This document shows, one piece after another, positions 7,889-16,277 of a stretch of DNA of 64,000 nucleotides. Made by a program: the position numbers and the translations under genes. The stretch is from Turneriella parva DSM 21527 (GTDB lineage: Bacteria; Spirochaetota; Leptospiria; Turneriellales; Turneriellaceae): assembly GCF_000266885.1 (NCBI RefSeq), contig NC_018020.1:2480001-2544000 (forward strand), in the 5' to 3' direction. A model generated the notes under the pieces. The model saw only the letters and a program-made list of their open reading frames with translations. It was not told where the DNA came from and did not search any database. Numbering within the stretch: position 1 is the stretch's first letter; each line of letters begins with the position of its first letter.

Positions 7889-8760
7889 TAAAGCCGCGCG
7901 AGATGAAAATTTGGCCGCTCTGGCTGGCCGCGCCTGCGCACTTCAAAGTGCAGATGCGGGCCGGTTGAGCGCCCAGTCATGCCTGAGAGGGCAATCCTCG
8001 CGCCTTGTTTTACCTTATCACCGTTCTTGACCTGTATCTTGCTCAGGTGGCCATAGAGCGTGCGGTACCCGTTGCGGTGCTCGAGAATCACCGTCTTGCC
8101 ATAACCTTTTTTGGTGCCGGCAAAAACCACTGTACCTTCTGCCGAAGCGACGACGCGCGTGCCGATGCTGCAGGCGATGTCGATGCCCTTGTGAAATTTG
8201 TGTTTTTCGGTGAATGGGTCTTTGCGCACCCCGAAGCCCGAGGTAATGCGACCCTCGACGGGGTGAATGAACGTCTTCAGGTTAAAATATTCTTTTTCGG
8301 TTTCGTCGAAATGCAGGCCTGTCACGAAATAAAAATTTTCGTGGCCCGGTATTGGCAGAATTTCGCTTGCATCGCGGTTGAATTTCTTCGCGACCTTTGC
8401 CCGATCACCATAGACTGCGATGCCGCGTACGTTGGGTAGCAGCCACTCTGCGCCGGCGTTTAAGTCCCATAGTGAGGCAAGGCGGTTGACACTCGAGATC
8501 GTGTCGTGGTCGAGCACTGTGCGCGCCATAACCTTAAAAAAAGTGTCTTTGCCGGTGAGTCGGTATCTTCGCCATTTGATTTCGGGGCGCGAGCCGTCGG
8601 CGACTGCCCGCAGGTTGTCGGTGACTTCGGCCCGCATCTTCTTGATTTCGGGGTCGGTGTGCGCGAGGTTGCGAATGTAGATTGTACCCTGCGTACTGGT
8701 AAGACCGCTGAATGCAGCTGCGAAAATCCATAGCAGGGAAATTGAGTAGAAAACACGCAT
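7888..8760 (-). CDS. secreted M23 (LytM-type) murein peptidase
   Basis: A 290-residue secreted endopeptidase of the LytM fold. It has a signal peptide (MRVFYSISLLWIFAAAFSG), a linker domain around residues 60-130 reminiscent of LysM-like motifs (TVLDHDTISSVNRLA), and a complete C-terminal M23 domain: HKGIDIA with the first His and Asp ligands, YGHLS, and HLHFEV with the last His. The intact ligands argue for an active enzyme on peptidoglycan cross-links. The reading frame ends RPNFHLARL immediately at the end of the foldback element, so the last residues may have been altered by that insertion. It is divergent from prmC. Confidence 0.9.
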   Translation of the reverse strand: MRVFYSISLLWIFAAAFSGLTSTQGTIYIRNLAHTDPEIKKMRAEVTDNLRAVADGSRPEIKWRRYRLTGKDTFFKVMARTVLDHDTISSVNRLASLWDLNAGAEWLLPNVRGIAVYGDRAKVAKKFNRDASEILPIPGHENFYFVTGLHFDETEKEYFNLKTFIHPVEGRITSGFGVRKDPFTEKHKFHKGIDIACSIGTRVVASAEGTVVFAGTKKGYGKTVILEHRNGYRTLYGHLSKIQVKNGDKVKQGARIALSGMTGRSTGPHLHFEVRRRGQPERPNFHLARL

Positions 8761-8873
8761 AGGATAACGGTATCTGTTAGTTAAATTTATGACTGGGCGG
8801 TAACTTACGCCAAGCCACTCCCCATTTAATCAATCGGCGTTTACCCGGCATCCTTTGAGTCAATTATGTCGCA

Positions 8874-9728
8874 TTGTCTTCGAATACCCTCATCGAAATT
8901 CTGCGCAAGGGTGAGGCCTTTCTCGCACAAAAACTCGTTGCCTCGCCCCGCCTCGAAGCGCAACTGATCTTCGCGCATTTCTTGAAACTGCGGCGCATCG
9001 ACCTTTTTCTGCAGCCCGACCGCCCGCTCACCCCCCCCGAGCTCGAAACGCTGCGTGAGGCATTGAAGAAAAAAGCAGCCGGATTTCCCACCGCTCACAT
9101 TCTGGGCGAGAAAGAGTTTTATGGGCGCCCTTTTTCTGTGTCGGCCGACGTGCTGATACCGCGCCCTGAAACCGAAGAACTGGTTGAACACGTGCTCGCA
9201 GAGATTAAAGAAGCCAACCACATTGTCGACCTGGGCACCGGCAGCGGTTGCATTGGGCTAACTCTTGCACTCGAGCTCAAGGCGCCGCACCTGACTCTCA
9301 TCGATATTTCAGAACCTGCGCTCAAAGTGGCGAAACACAACGCCGACGCATTACTCGCGGGCGCCGATACGAAATACGAAATTCTGAATGCCGATTTCAC
9401 CAGCGGCGCCGTTCGCCTGCACCCGCACGCCGACGTGATTGTGAGTAATCCCCCTTATGTTTTGCCCGAAGAATTTGCCGCGCTCGACGCCGGTGTGCGC
9501 GACTGCGAGCCGCGCGTCGCGCTCGTGGCCGATGACTTTGAAGAGGTGCACCGTCGCCTTATCGACTGCGCATTCGGCAATCTCGCGCCCGCAGGCCTTC
9601 TCGCAATCGAGACCCACCCGCGATATTCGCAGCAGGTTGCCGACTGGGCGCTCGGTCACGGTTTTGTCAGGGTAGAAGTGCGTAATGACTTGGCCGCACG
9701 TCCACATTTTGTTTTCGCGTGGAGATAG
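8874..9728 (+). CDS. prmC: peptide chain release factor N5-glutamine methyltransferase
   Basis: PrmC (HemK) methylates the Gln of the GGQ motif in release factors RF1/RF2 using S-adenosylmethionine. The 284-residue product has the helical N-terminal domain, the SAM-binding motif VDLGTGSGCIGL, and the NPPY signature (VSNPPYV) that binds the glutamine, with the typical EETEELVEH-like segment before it. No in-frame ATG precedes the conserved region; TTG at 8874 is the best start. An ATG at 8866 is in another frame. The gene is followed by a dispersed repeat and then a hydrolase gene. Confidence 0.93.
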   Translation: MSSNTLIEILRKGEAFLAQKLVASPRLEAQLIFAHFLKLRRIDLFLQPDRPLTPPELETLREALKKKAAGFPTAHILGEKEFYGRPFSVSADVLIPRPETEELVEHVLAEIKEANHIVDLGTGSGCIGLTLALELKAPHLTLIDISEPALKVAKHNADALLAGADTKYEILNADFTSGAVRLHPHADVIVSNPPYVLPEEFAALDAGVRDCEPRVALVADDFEEVHRRLIDCAFGNLAPAGLLAIETHPRYSQQVADWALGHGFVRVEVRNDLAARPHFVFAWR

Positions 9729-9734
9729 TTACCC

Positions 9735-9813
9735 GCATGCTTCGACAGGCTCTGCAAGCAGAGACTGCGTCGCAGCATGACAATTCGTCACCCTGAGCGT
9801 GTCGAAGGGCGAC
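9735..9813. repeat. dispersed repeat pair, TTCGACAGGCTC / CCCTGAGCGTGTCGAAGGG class, left of hydrolase gene
   Basis: Two adjacent imperfect palindromes: GCATGCTTCGACAGGCTC through GCATGAC (9735-9781), then GTCACCCTGAGCG to GGGCGAC (9787-9813). The same two units occur after the hydrolase gene in reverse order and orientation. I recall the core (CCCTGAGC.TGTCGAAGGG) as a repeat found in many bacterial genomes. The second unit ends just before the hydrolase ribosome binding site AAGGA. Confidence 0.8.
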
Positions 9814-9826
9814 GAAAAAGGAAAAA

Positions 9827-10726
9827 ATGAAATCGAGATATATCGTACTGACTCTTACTTTTCTCACGCTGCTCACCTTCGCCTTCATCTTCGACAACGT
9901 CTTCTCCATTTGGGAACAGGCATCGTATGCGCGCTTCAAGCCCGTGACGACTGGCCTGCCTTCGGCGCAGATTGCACGCGATGTGCAGGTGGGTGAGGTC
10001 ACTGCCGATTTCTTTTTCGCACCGCCGGGTCAGGCGAAACGACCGCTACTCATCGTGATGCACGGCGGCTTTCTGCAAGGCGGCAATAAGAAAAATTATG
10101 CATACATCGGTGGCCTCGGCGTGCGCCTTGGCTATTCAGTCGCGATTGTGCAGCTGAAGCATTATCCTGGAATTTTTACACGACCGTTCTTCTCGAACGA
10201 AACGCGCCGCTCGCGCTCGTTGCCAGAGCAGGCAAAAAACTTTGCTGTGTTCGTGCGCGGCGTGGGTGCTCTAGGTGAGCGTTTTGGTTTCGATAGCGCA
10301 AAAATTCACGTTCTGGCACACGGTTCGGGTGCGCTGCTCTTGGGTGATGCGAATGTCGAAAGCTTCAAGAGCATTGTGCTCGTTTCTCCGATCTGGTCGC
10401 TGAAAGAAAATGTCGCGAGCATCGCGCCGATGCAGCTGCGCGCACTTGAAGGTTATATCACCGACGCCGATGCGCTCAGGCTTTCACCGTCTGAATGGGT
10501 GAAAACCACGAAGAATCCGCTGTTGCTGATCTGCAGTGAGCGGGACTTGCCATATATTAAAGATGCCTGCGCCAAAGCAACTGTCGCCAGAGCTAATGCC
10601 AAACCAATCGAAAGAGTTATTGTCCAGAGGCCGTCGCATTTTGAGCTGATGTTTCATTTGGGCAGCAAAATTGAAGAGGCGACGGAACCGCTTAAGAAAT
10701 TTCTTTTCGATAATGCCCGTTCATGA
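9827..10726 (+). CDS. membrane-anchored alpha/beta-hydrolase fold protein
   Basis: A 299-residue protein with an N-terminal hydrophobic segment (residues 5-23, likely signal anchor or uncleaved signal) and a carboxylesterase-type alpha/beta-hydrolase domain: the oxyanion-hole HGGF motif near residue 75 and a nucleophile-elbow candidate LAHGSGALLL near 160, where the residue two before Ser is His rather than the usual Gly. A C-terminal His in RPSHFELMFH could complete the triad. Substrate unknown; secreted lipid or ester hydrolysis is a guess. A good ribosome binding site (AAGGA, 7 bases upstream) supports the ATG. The gene stands alone, framed by mirror-image repeats, and may be a mobile cassette. 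Confidence 0.85.
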   Translation: MKSRYIVLTLTFLTLLTFAFIFDNVFSIWEQASYARFKPVTTGLPSAQIARDVQVGEVTADFFFAPPGQAKRPLLIVMHGGFLQGGNKKNYAYIGGLGVRLGYSVAIVQLKHYPGIFTRPFFSNETRRSRSLPEQAKNFAVFVRGVGALGERFGFDSAKIHVLAHGSGALLLGDANVESFKSIVLVSPIWSLKENVASIAPMQLRALEGYITDADALRLSPSEWVKTTKNPLLLICSERDLPYIKDACAKATVARANAKPIERVIVQRPSHFELMFHLGSKIEEATEPLKKFLFDNARS

Positions 10727-10732
10727 GGCGCT

Positions 10733-10794
10733 GTCACCTTTCGACGTGCTCAGGGTGACAAGACTTTGTCATGCTGAGCCAGTCGAAGCATGAC
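10733..10794. repeat. mirror copy of the 9735 repeat pair, right of hydrolase gene
   Basis: GTCACCTTTCGACGTGCTCA...GTGAC (10733-10759) is the inverse of the 9787 unit, and GTCATGCTGAGCC...GCATGAC (10768-10794) is the inverse counterpart of the 9735 unit. Together with the left pair they form a roughly 900-bp-spaced inverted repeat around one gene. Confidence 0.8.
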
Positions 10795-10802
10795 CTGGGT
10801 AG

Positions 10803-11216
10803 TTACAGCCTAAACGCCTCAGGCAGAATTTTGTCGATCAGCATCTTTTTCATGCCCTTCTTGCCGTCAAAGTAGACGATGCCACCTTTGCCAAATTCAA
10901 ACAGCACCTGCCGGCACGCCCCGCACGGTGGAATCTCTGGTACCTTATTGTTCACAATATAGATTGCGCGTATCATTTCGCCACGCTTCTCAGTAACCTT
11001 CTGCATCGCCGCCGAAACCGCCGAGCGTTCGGCGCAGATCGTCAGGCCATACGATGCATTCTCAACATTGCAGCCAAGATAGACATTGCCATCGCTCGCC
11101 AACAGAGCTGCGCCGACGTGAATGCCCGAGTAGGGTGCGTATGCCTGGTTTGAGGCTTTGATTGCCTGTTCGCGCAGCTCAGTTATGGCTTGTTTCGTTA
11201 ATGGATTGGTTTTCAT
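10803..11216 (-). CDS. cdd: cytidine deaminase
   Basis: Deaminates cytidine and deoxycytidine to the uridines in pyrimidine salvage. The 137-residue length fits the small tetrameric class. The zinc site is complete: Cys61-Ala-Glu63 in TICAERSA, where Glu is the proton shuttle, and PPCGACRQ with Cys98 and Cys101. Substrate-binding GCNVENASYG is also present. The ATG lies 5 bases after the asd stop, so the two are probably co-transcribed although functionally unrelated. Confidence 0.96.
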   Translation of the reverse strand: MKTNPLTKQAITELREQAIKASNQAYAPYSGIHVGAALLASDGNVYLGCNVENASYGLTICAERSAVSAAMQKVTEKRGEMIRAIYIVNNKVPEIPPCGACRQVLFEFGKGGIVYFDGKKGMKKMLIDKILPEAFRL

Positions 11217-11221
11217 GAGTT

Positions 11222-12223
11222 CTAGAGCAACGCCGCAATCTGCACTGCGTTCAGCGCAGCGCCCTTCAGCAGCTGGTCACCCGCGATAAAGACATTCAGC
11301 GCCTTTTCGGGCATGCTCACGTCTTTGCGAATGCGGCCGACGAGGCAATCCCATTCGCCAGAGGCTTCGAGCGGCATCGGAAAATGATTCTTTGTGCGGT
11401 CGTCGACGACGCGCACGCCGGGAAACTTTTCGTAGAGTGCACGCGCTTCGTCTTCGCTCGGCGCCTGGCCCGCGAATTCAATGTTGATCGATTCTGCGTG
11501 TGCGCGCAAGATCGGCACGCGTATGCAGGTGGGGCTGATCGCAATTGCGTCGGTGGAGAGAATCTTTTTTGTTTCTTTCACCATCTTCATTTCTTCTTCG
11601 TTGTAACCTGCCGCATCGATCGCGGTGTTGTGCGAGAAGAGATTAAAGCCGTAAGGGTAAGGCATTTTTTGCGGAGTGAATTCTTTGCCATCGAGAACCG
11701 CGCGTGTCGAGTCTTTGAGCTCTTCCATCGCAGCCCAACCCGCACCTGAAGCAGCCTGATACGTTGAAACCACAAGGCGCCGCACCGGAAACTTCTGGTG
11801 AAGCGGAAAAACACCCATCAGCATAATGATCGTCGAGCAGTTTGGGTTGGCGACAACACCCTGGTGTTTTTTCGCATCATGAGGATTTATTTCAGGCACC
11901 ACGAGCGGCGTACCTTCGCGCATTCTGAACGCAGAGCTGTTATCAATCATCACGCAACCGGCATCGACAACGGCTTTTTCAAATTCTTTGCTCACCGAGC
12001 TGCCGGCTGAAAAGAGCGCAATATCTGCGCCTTTGAACGAAGACGCGGTCATTTCTTCGATCGTGATGTCTTCGCCGCGAAATTTCAGTTTTTTGCCCGC
12101 GCTGCGTTTCGTCGCCAGAAGCCGCAGTGAGTTCACGGGAAAATTCATTTTTTCGAGAACGCTCATGAACTCAATACCGACGGCTCCCGACGCCCCGGCG
12201 ATAACCACATTCTTGCCTGCCAT
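11222..12223 (-). CDS. asd: aspartate-semialdehyde dehydrogenase
   Basis: Makes aspartate semialdehyde from aspartyl phosphate with NADPH, feeding lysine/diaminopimelate and threonine/methionine synthesis; dapA and dapB, which use its product, are in this window. The 333-residue protein has the NADP-binding GASGAVG motif at residues 10-16, the catalytic Cys129 in NPNCSTI, and the catalytic His in VPILRAHAES. The frame is open further upstream, but ATG 12223 gives the normal family N-terminus (MAGKNVVIAG). The start is divergent from bpt with a 27-base gap. Confidence 0.97.
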   Translation of the reverse strand: MAGKNVVIAGASGAVGIEFMSVLEKMNFPVNSLRLLATKRSAGKKLKFRGEDITIEEMTASSFKGADIALFSAGSSVSKEFEKAVVDAGCVMIDNSSAFRMREGTPLVVPEINPHDAKKHQGVVANPNCSTIIMLMGVFPLHQKFPVRRLVVSTYQAASGAGWAAMEELKDSTRAVLDGKEFTPQKMPYPYGFNLFSHNTAIDAAGYNEEEMKMVKETKKILSTDAIAISPTCIRVPILRAHAESINIEFAGQAPSEDEARALYEKFPGVRVVDDRTKNHFPMPLEASGEWDCLVGRIRKDVSMPEKALNVFIAGDQLLKGAALNAVQIAALL

Positions 12224-12250
12224 ACGTTCATCAATTTTTAGCGCGACAGG

Positions 12251-12985
12251 TTGAAAATCGAAACGGTATCTGCCCAGGTGCATTCGTTCATGACCGAAGG
12301 TCCCTGCGGCTATTACCCCGAACGGGCTACGCGCAACCGTATGCTGAGCGACGAAAACCATGAGTTTTCGCAGGCGCAGATCACCCGAATTCTGAATAAA
12401 GGCTACCGGCGCTATGGGCCCGATTATTACCGCACGTTTTGCCGGGGCTGCAGAGAATGCACTCCCTACCGCGTGCTCGTCGAGCGCTTCAAACCCGGCC
12501 GCCGTTTTCGTCGGGTGCTCGCCCGCAACGCGGCATGCGAAATTACGTGGGCCGAGCCGAAAGCCTCGCAGGAAAAATTTGAGCTTTATGTGCGGTACCA
12601 GCTTTCGCGCCATAAGAACTTCGGTGATGCGACGATTCTTTCGATTCGGCAAGAACTCGCGGTGGCGATGATACGGCAGATGTATATGAATCCGCAATCG
12701 TCGCTTGAACTCACTGTGCGCGAGAGCGGGCAGGTGCTGGCATTCGCAACGTTTGACGTTACCGACGATTCGCTTTCGGCCGTCTATTCGGTCTTTGAAC
12801 CCGACGTGCCCGAAAGATCGCTCGGTACACTGAATATTTTGTTAGCACTACAGCAGGTGAAAAAGCTGGGTCTAAAATACCTCAACCTCGGTCTGTATCT
12901 CGAAAACCACCCCAAGATGAGCTACAAAGCCAATTTTGGCCCTGCCGAAGTCTATCAGGGCTTTCGCTGGAAATCCAAACAATAA
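12251..12985 (+). CDS. bpt: aspartate/glutamate leucyl (arginyl)-transferase
   Basis: This family transfers Leu (bacterial Bpt) or Arg (eukaryotic ATE1) from tRNA to N-terminal acidic residues, marking proteins for N-end-rule degradation. The 244-residue product has the ATE N-terminal Cys cluster (CGYYPE early, then CRGCRECTPYRVLV near residues 71-84) and the C-terminal acyltransferase fold with the YLNLGLYLENHPKMSYK segment. Length fits the bacterial form. TTG at 12251 is the likely start, since no ATG lies before the conserved Cys-Gly. The adaptor ClpS and ClpAP are not in the window. Confidence 0.88.
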   Translation: MKIETVSAQVHSFMTEGPCGYYPERATRNRMLSDENHEFSQAQITRILNKGYRRYGPDYYRTFCRGCRECTPYRVLVERFKPGRRFRRVLARNAACEITWAEPKASQEKFELYVRYQLSRHKNFGDATILSIRQELAVAMIRQMYMNPQSSLELTVRESGQVLAFATFDVTDDSLSAVYSVFEPDVPERSLGTLNILLALQQVKKLGLKYLNLGLYLENHPKMSYKANFGPAEVYQGFRWKSKQ

Positions 12986-13004
12986 TCGCATTCGCGATAA
13001 TGGT

Positions 13005-13580
13005 TTAGTTTTCCAGATAATCTTTGTCAAAAGAGGTGCGTTCTTTCAGGCGCTGCAGCAGGTTTGCTGCCATGCGCTTCATCGTGCGCTGCGGAACGCC
13101 CAGAATTTTCTCAAGGTCGCTGTATTTGACCTGCTCAATTTTCTGCAGAATAAATAAATTGCGTTCGTTGTCGTTCAACGATTCGAGAAAGCCATCGATG
13201 TGTTTCTCGAGTTCTTTCTGGTAGATCTTACCGACCTGTTCGTCTTTTTCCCAGGTGTCGCTTTCTTGCGTATTTTGCAGGTCACGCGTGAGGCGCCGGT
13301 GAGTGTCGCGCACATAAGTGAGAATAACGTTGCGCGCAGTTTTGACGAGCCACGATTCAATTCGATCAGTCGAGATGTCGAGCTCGGGCAATTTGTCGTA
13401 AAAGGTGATAAAAACCTCTTGCAGCAGGTCGAGCGCTTCGTCACGGTCGCGCACCGAGCGGGTGATGTAGTTGAGCACCCGGTTCTTGCTCTTGTTGTAG
13501 ATGCGCTGAAAATCTGCGTCGAGGGTGCTGCTGCGGTCTGCAGGGGCAGGACGAATCTCGTTGGGGTCAGCGGGAATCAT
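13005..13580 (-). CDS. ECF-type RNA polymerase sigma factor
   Basis: A 191-residue sigma-70 family factor with region 2 at about residues 25-95 (RDEALDLLQEVFITFY, then the -10 binding WLVKTARNVILTYVRD) and region 4 at about 125-185 (LNDNERNLFILQKIEQVKYSDLEKILGVPQRTMKRM as helix-turn-helix). There is no region 1.1 or 3, and no C-terminal extension. It is the last gene of a three-gene operon behind a receiver protein and a membrane CheA-like kinase, only 9 bases after the kinase stop, and no anti-sigma gene is adjacent. The context suggests phosphorelay control of its activity or expression; this is inference. Confidence 0.92.
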   Translation of the reverse strand: MIPADPNEIRPAPADRSSTLDADFQRIYNKSKNRVLNYITRSVRDRDEALDLLQEVFITFYDKLPELDISTDRIESWLVKTARNVILTYVRDTHRRLTRDLQNTQESDTWEKDEQVGKIYQKELEKHIDGFLESLNDNERNLFILQKIEQVKYSDLEKILGVPQRTMKRMAANLLQRLKERTSFDKDYLEN

Positions 13581-13589
13581 CTTGCGCCA

Positions 13590-16277
13590 TTATTTTTTCG
13601 GCAAAACAAAGGTAAACTCAGTAAACTGTTCTTTTGCCCAGCGAATACGAAGTTTGCCGCCGATTTGCCGAATTTTGCGGGCGATGATATCCATGCCGGC
13701 GCCGCGCCCTGCTATCGAACCTTCGCTTTCTGCAGTGCTAAAGCCCGTTTCAAAGATAAAAGTTATGATCTCGTGGTCTGGCATGCGCGCCAGGTCGTCG
13801 TGCGAGGCGAGCTGCCGCGCCGCCGCAACCTGCCGAATTCTTTCGATGTCAAAGCTGCTGCCATCATCACGAATCTTAATGAACAGCGTGTTCTCTTTTT
13901 CGCTGACATCAATCTCAATACGTGCAGTGCGGGGTTTTGCCAGAGCCTCGCGGCGCGCAGGTGACTCGATGCTGTGCGCAAGAGCATTGCGCACACACTG
14001 CACAAGGCCATCTCGGAGTGCCGAAGTATACCGGGATGGTATGAGCTCGGCAGAGAATCGGGTAAAATGTATCTCAGCTTCTTTGCCGAGTTTCTGGCAG
14101 ATTTCAGCCACCATGCGCGGCAGCGCCTCGCGTAAAATATCGATGCTGTTCAAATGCATCGTGCCGGCGTTTTTCTGAAAGTTCAGAATTTTCAGAATCA
14201 TTTCTTCGAATTCTTCGAGCGCACGCTGCAATTCTGTATGCGCCAGATTGACCCCCAAAAGATCAAGGTTTTGCAGCGTATCTTGTTTCAAAAGGGATTG
14301 CAGTTTGTCTTCAAAGGCATGCGCCTGCCCGGCGATAAAATTGACTTTGAAAAGCTGCGCGCTGCCTTTGATGGTATGCGCCGCGCGGTACGCGCGTTCA
14401 AGCCGCTCCCGCACTCCGAGGGCGGTGTCGGGGCTAAGTGCGGTGACAATATCTTCGAGTTCAGATTCGATGCTGCCATAAAATGCCTGCAGGGCCTCAG
14501 GGCTAACGCTGAAAAGAGTTCGCACGATTTCGAGTTGATTCTGGGCGCGCGATTCGCGCTCTTCGATCTCAATCCGCTTTTTCTCTTCCGCCGTAATGTC
14601 GCGGCACGAGGCAAAAGCTGCCATGATGCGGTCGCCCTTGCGCTGGCGCGTAAAATTGAATCGCAAAATCTTCTGCTGCTGCGACCTTAAGCCGCGAACC
14701 GTCACGAGGCTGAGCGGATTCAGCTGCTCCACAGTTTCGTCGTCCATGCTGGGGTTAAACAGAACGTTCAGAAACAGGCGCGCGTCTTCTGACAGAGCTT
14801 CGCCCGTAACCTGCAAAATGACCTCGGCGAACGATTTCTGCACCAGATCTTCATGGTCGACTTCGAGCAACTCAAGAATCTTGGGCGATATCTTGTTGCC
14901 AATGATCTGGTCGCGGCCGATCAGAAAGACACCTTCTGACAGCGCGCCGAGCACAGCATCGCCTTCGGCGCTCAGTTCGGCGATCATCGCCGTGCGCTCG
15001 AGAATTTTGATTTCCATCGAGCTGATGAGCGCGGTATTTTCTTGCGCGAGAATCTCAAGCTTTTCGTAAGCGTGTTCTTGGCGAAGGCTCAATAGCACCG
15101 ACTGCGACATGATGAAACCGATGAGGCCCAGGGGAGCAAGCTCTGGCAGATTAAGAACATTTGCTACCGTCAATATGTCCGCTGTCGCGCCGGCAAAAAG
15201 CAGCACCAGGCCGGCTGCCAGTGTCTTAGCGCCGCGCTCCCTCGCTGCAATCGCGCGAATGATAACGATGCAGCTGTAAATGATCAGCGCCAGAGAAAAC
15301 AGCTGCACGCAACTCAAGGTTTCAGAATACCACCGCGGGGGCAATACCAGCACCGCGAGGCAGAGGGGCAGCATTACGATCAAAATAATGCGAAAGACGA
15401 TCGGGTGAAATTGCCGGGTAAAAACCAACCTCAAAAACCAGGCGCTGAGCGGCACAGCCCCGTAAAATGTGAGGTATGCCAGGCGCGAATTCAGGGTCGA
15501 TGGCAGATCGGCAAACATCGTGAGCAGAAAGCGGTTACCCTCGGCCAGCGGCCTTAATGCAAACAGCAGGCATAAGAGACCGAACGCAAGATTCGATAAT
15601 TCAGAGCGGCGGCGCGCAAACAAGAACATGTGGTGCAGGCCGATGAGCAATATAGCTCCGCATAAAAATGTAGCAGCCATGAAGCTCTGGCTGACGCCAT
15701 TCTGCAGAACCTCGGGCCGACCGAGCTTTACCGTCTGCCAGATACCGCCGTGGCGGTCTTCAAAATTCGACACGTGCATCACCAGGTGTACGGCATTCTT
15801 GCCGTCAGCAGGCGGCAGATTCACGACCTGCGGCTGCGTGCGCGCGACCGATTCATTGGCATGCTTCGCGACCCGACCCATTTGCGCGATTTTGATGCCG
15901 TTGGCGAACAGTGCATACGCAGTGCCGATGTTCGGCAGTCGAAGTGCCAGCGTGCCCTGCGCCTGACCGGTCTGCAGCGTGAGCTCGTAACTTCCCCAGC
16001 CTGTCGCCGGCAGCGCCTGACCCCGGTAGTCGGCACCTTTCCAGGTGCCCCGCACCTTCAGCAGAATTGGCGTCGTTTGTGGTTTAGCTCCATCGACAGG
16101 TATAAACTCATGCCAATAGAATTTCCAATCTCCGTCCAGTGAGACTTCTTGCTGATCGCTGATGCTGTGCCGGGTCAGGTCGGCGACGCCATCGGCGACA
16201 ATTGTTTTGGCTAGCGCGTGGCTTGCCGACGACCACAGTGCCAGCAGCACCGCAGCAAAAATAAAGAATCTTTTCAC
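13590..16277 (-). CDS. 7TMR-DISM sensor with Hpt and CheA-type ATPase domains
   Basis: An 895-residue membrane sensor kinase. Signal peptide at 1-23; extracytoplasmic jelly-roll DISMED2-like domain about 25-190 (LDGDWKFYWHEF start); seven hydrophobic segments about 195-400; a coiled coil about 405-440; a PAS-like domain about 440-560 (GVFLIGRDQIIGNK); then an Hpt domain with phosphorylatable His634 in AAHTIKGSAQLF. The C-terminus is a HATPase of the CheA kind: N box CVRNALAHSIE, DDGSSFD, and GRGAGMD. It lacks the CheA P2, dimerisation and CheW-like modules and has no HisKA domain. GTG start overlaps the receiver stop as GTGA. The likely partners are the receiver upstream and, directly or not, the sigma factor downstream. 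Confidence 0.92.
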   Translation of the reverse strand: MKRFFIFAAVLLALWSSASHALAKTIVADGVADLTRHSISDQQEVSLDGDWKFYWHEFIPVDGAKPQTTPILLKVRGTWKGADYRGQALPATGWGSYELTLQTGQAQGTLALRLPNIGTAYALFANGIKIAQMGRVAKHANESVARTQPQVVNLPPADGKNAVHLVMHVSNFEDRHGGIWQTVKLGRPEVLQNGVSQSFMAATFLCGAILLIGLHHMFLFARRRSELSNLAFGLLCLLFALRPLAEGNRFLLTMFADLPSTLNSRLAYLTFYGAVPLSAWFLRLVFTRQFHPIVFRIILIVMLPLCLAVLVLPPRWYSETLSCVQLFSLALIIYSCIVIIRAIAARERGAKTLAAGLVLLFAGATADILTVANVLNLPELAPLGLIGFIMSQSVLLSLRQEHAYEKLEILAQENTALISSMEIKILERTAMIAELSAEGDAVLGALSEGVFLIGRDQIIGNKISPKILELLEVDHEDLVQKSFAEVILQVTGEALSEDARLFLNVLFNPSMDDETVEQLNPLSLVTVRGLRSQQQKILRFNFTRQRKGDRIMAAFASCRDITAEEKKRIEIEERESRAQNQLEIVRTLFSVSPEALQAFYGSIESELEDIVTALSPDTALGVRERLERAYRAAHTIKGSAQLFKVNFIAGQAHAFEDKLQSLLKQDTLQNLDLLGVNLAHTELQRALEEFEEMILKILNFQKNAGTMHLNSIDILREALPRMVAEICQKLGKEAEIHFTRFSAELIPSRYTSALRDGLVQCVRNALAHSIESPARREALAKPRTARIEIDVSEKENTLFIKIRDDGSSFDIERIRQVAAARQLASHDDLARMPDHEIITFIFETGFSTAESEGSIAGRGAGMDIIARKIRQIGGKLRIRWAKEQFTEFTFVLPKK

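Noticed and set aside
7656-8030. 124-codon plus-strand frame across the foldback element
   Set aside because: It spans the mobile element and the antisense of the M23 gene; its product is Arg/Ala-rich with no domain.
9735-10794. Insertion sequence around the hydrolase gene
   Set aside because: There is no transposase and the ends are the short dispersed repeat, so it was reported as repeats and a finding only.
11222-12697. Longer Asd reading frame from 12697
   Set aside because: The extension is antisense to bpt; the family N-terminus begins at ATG 12223.
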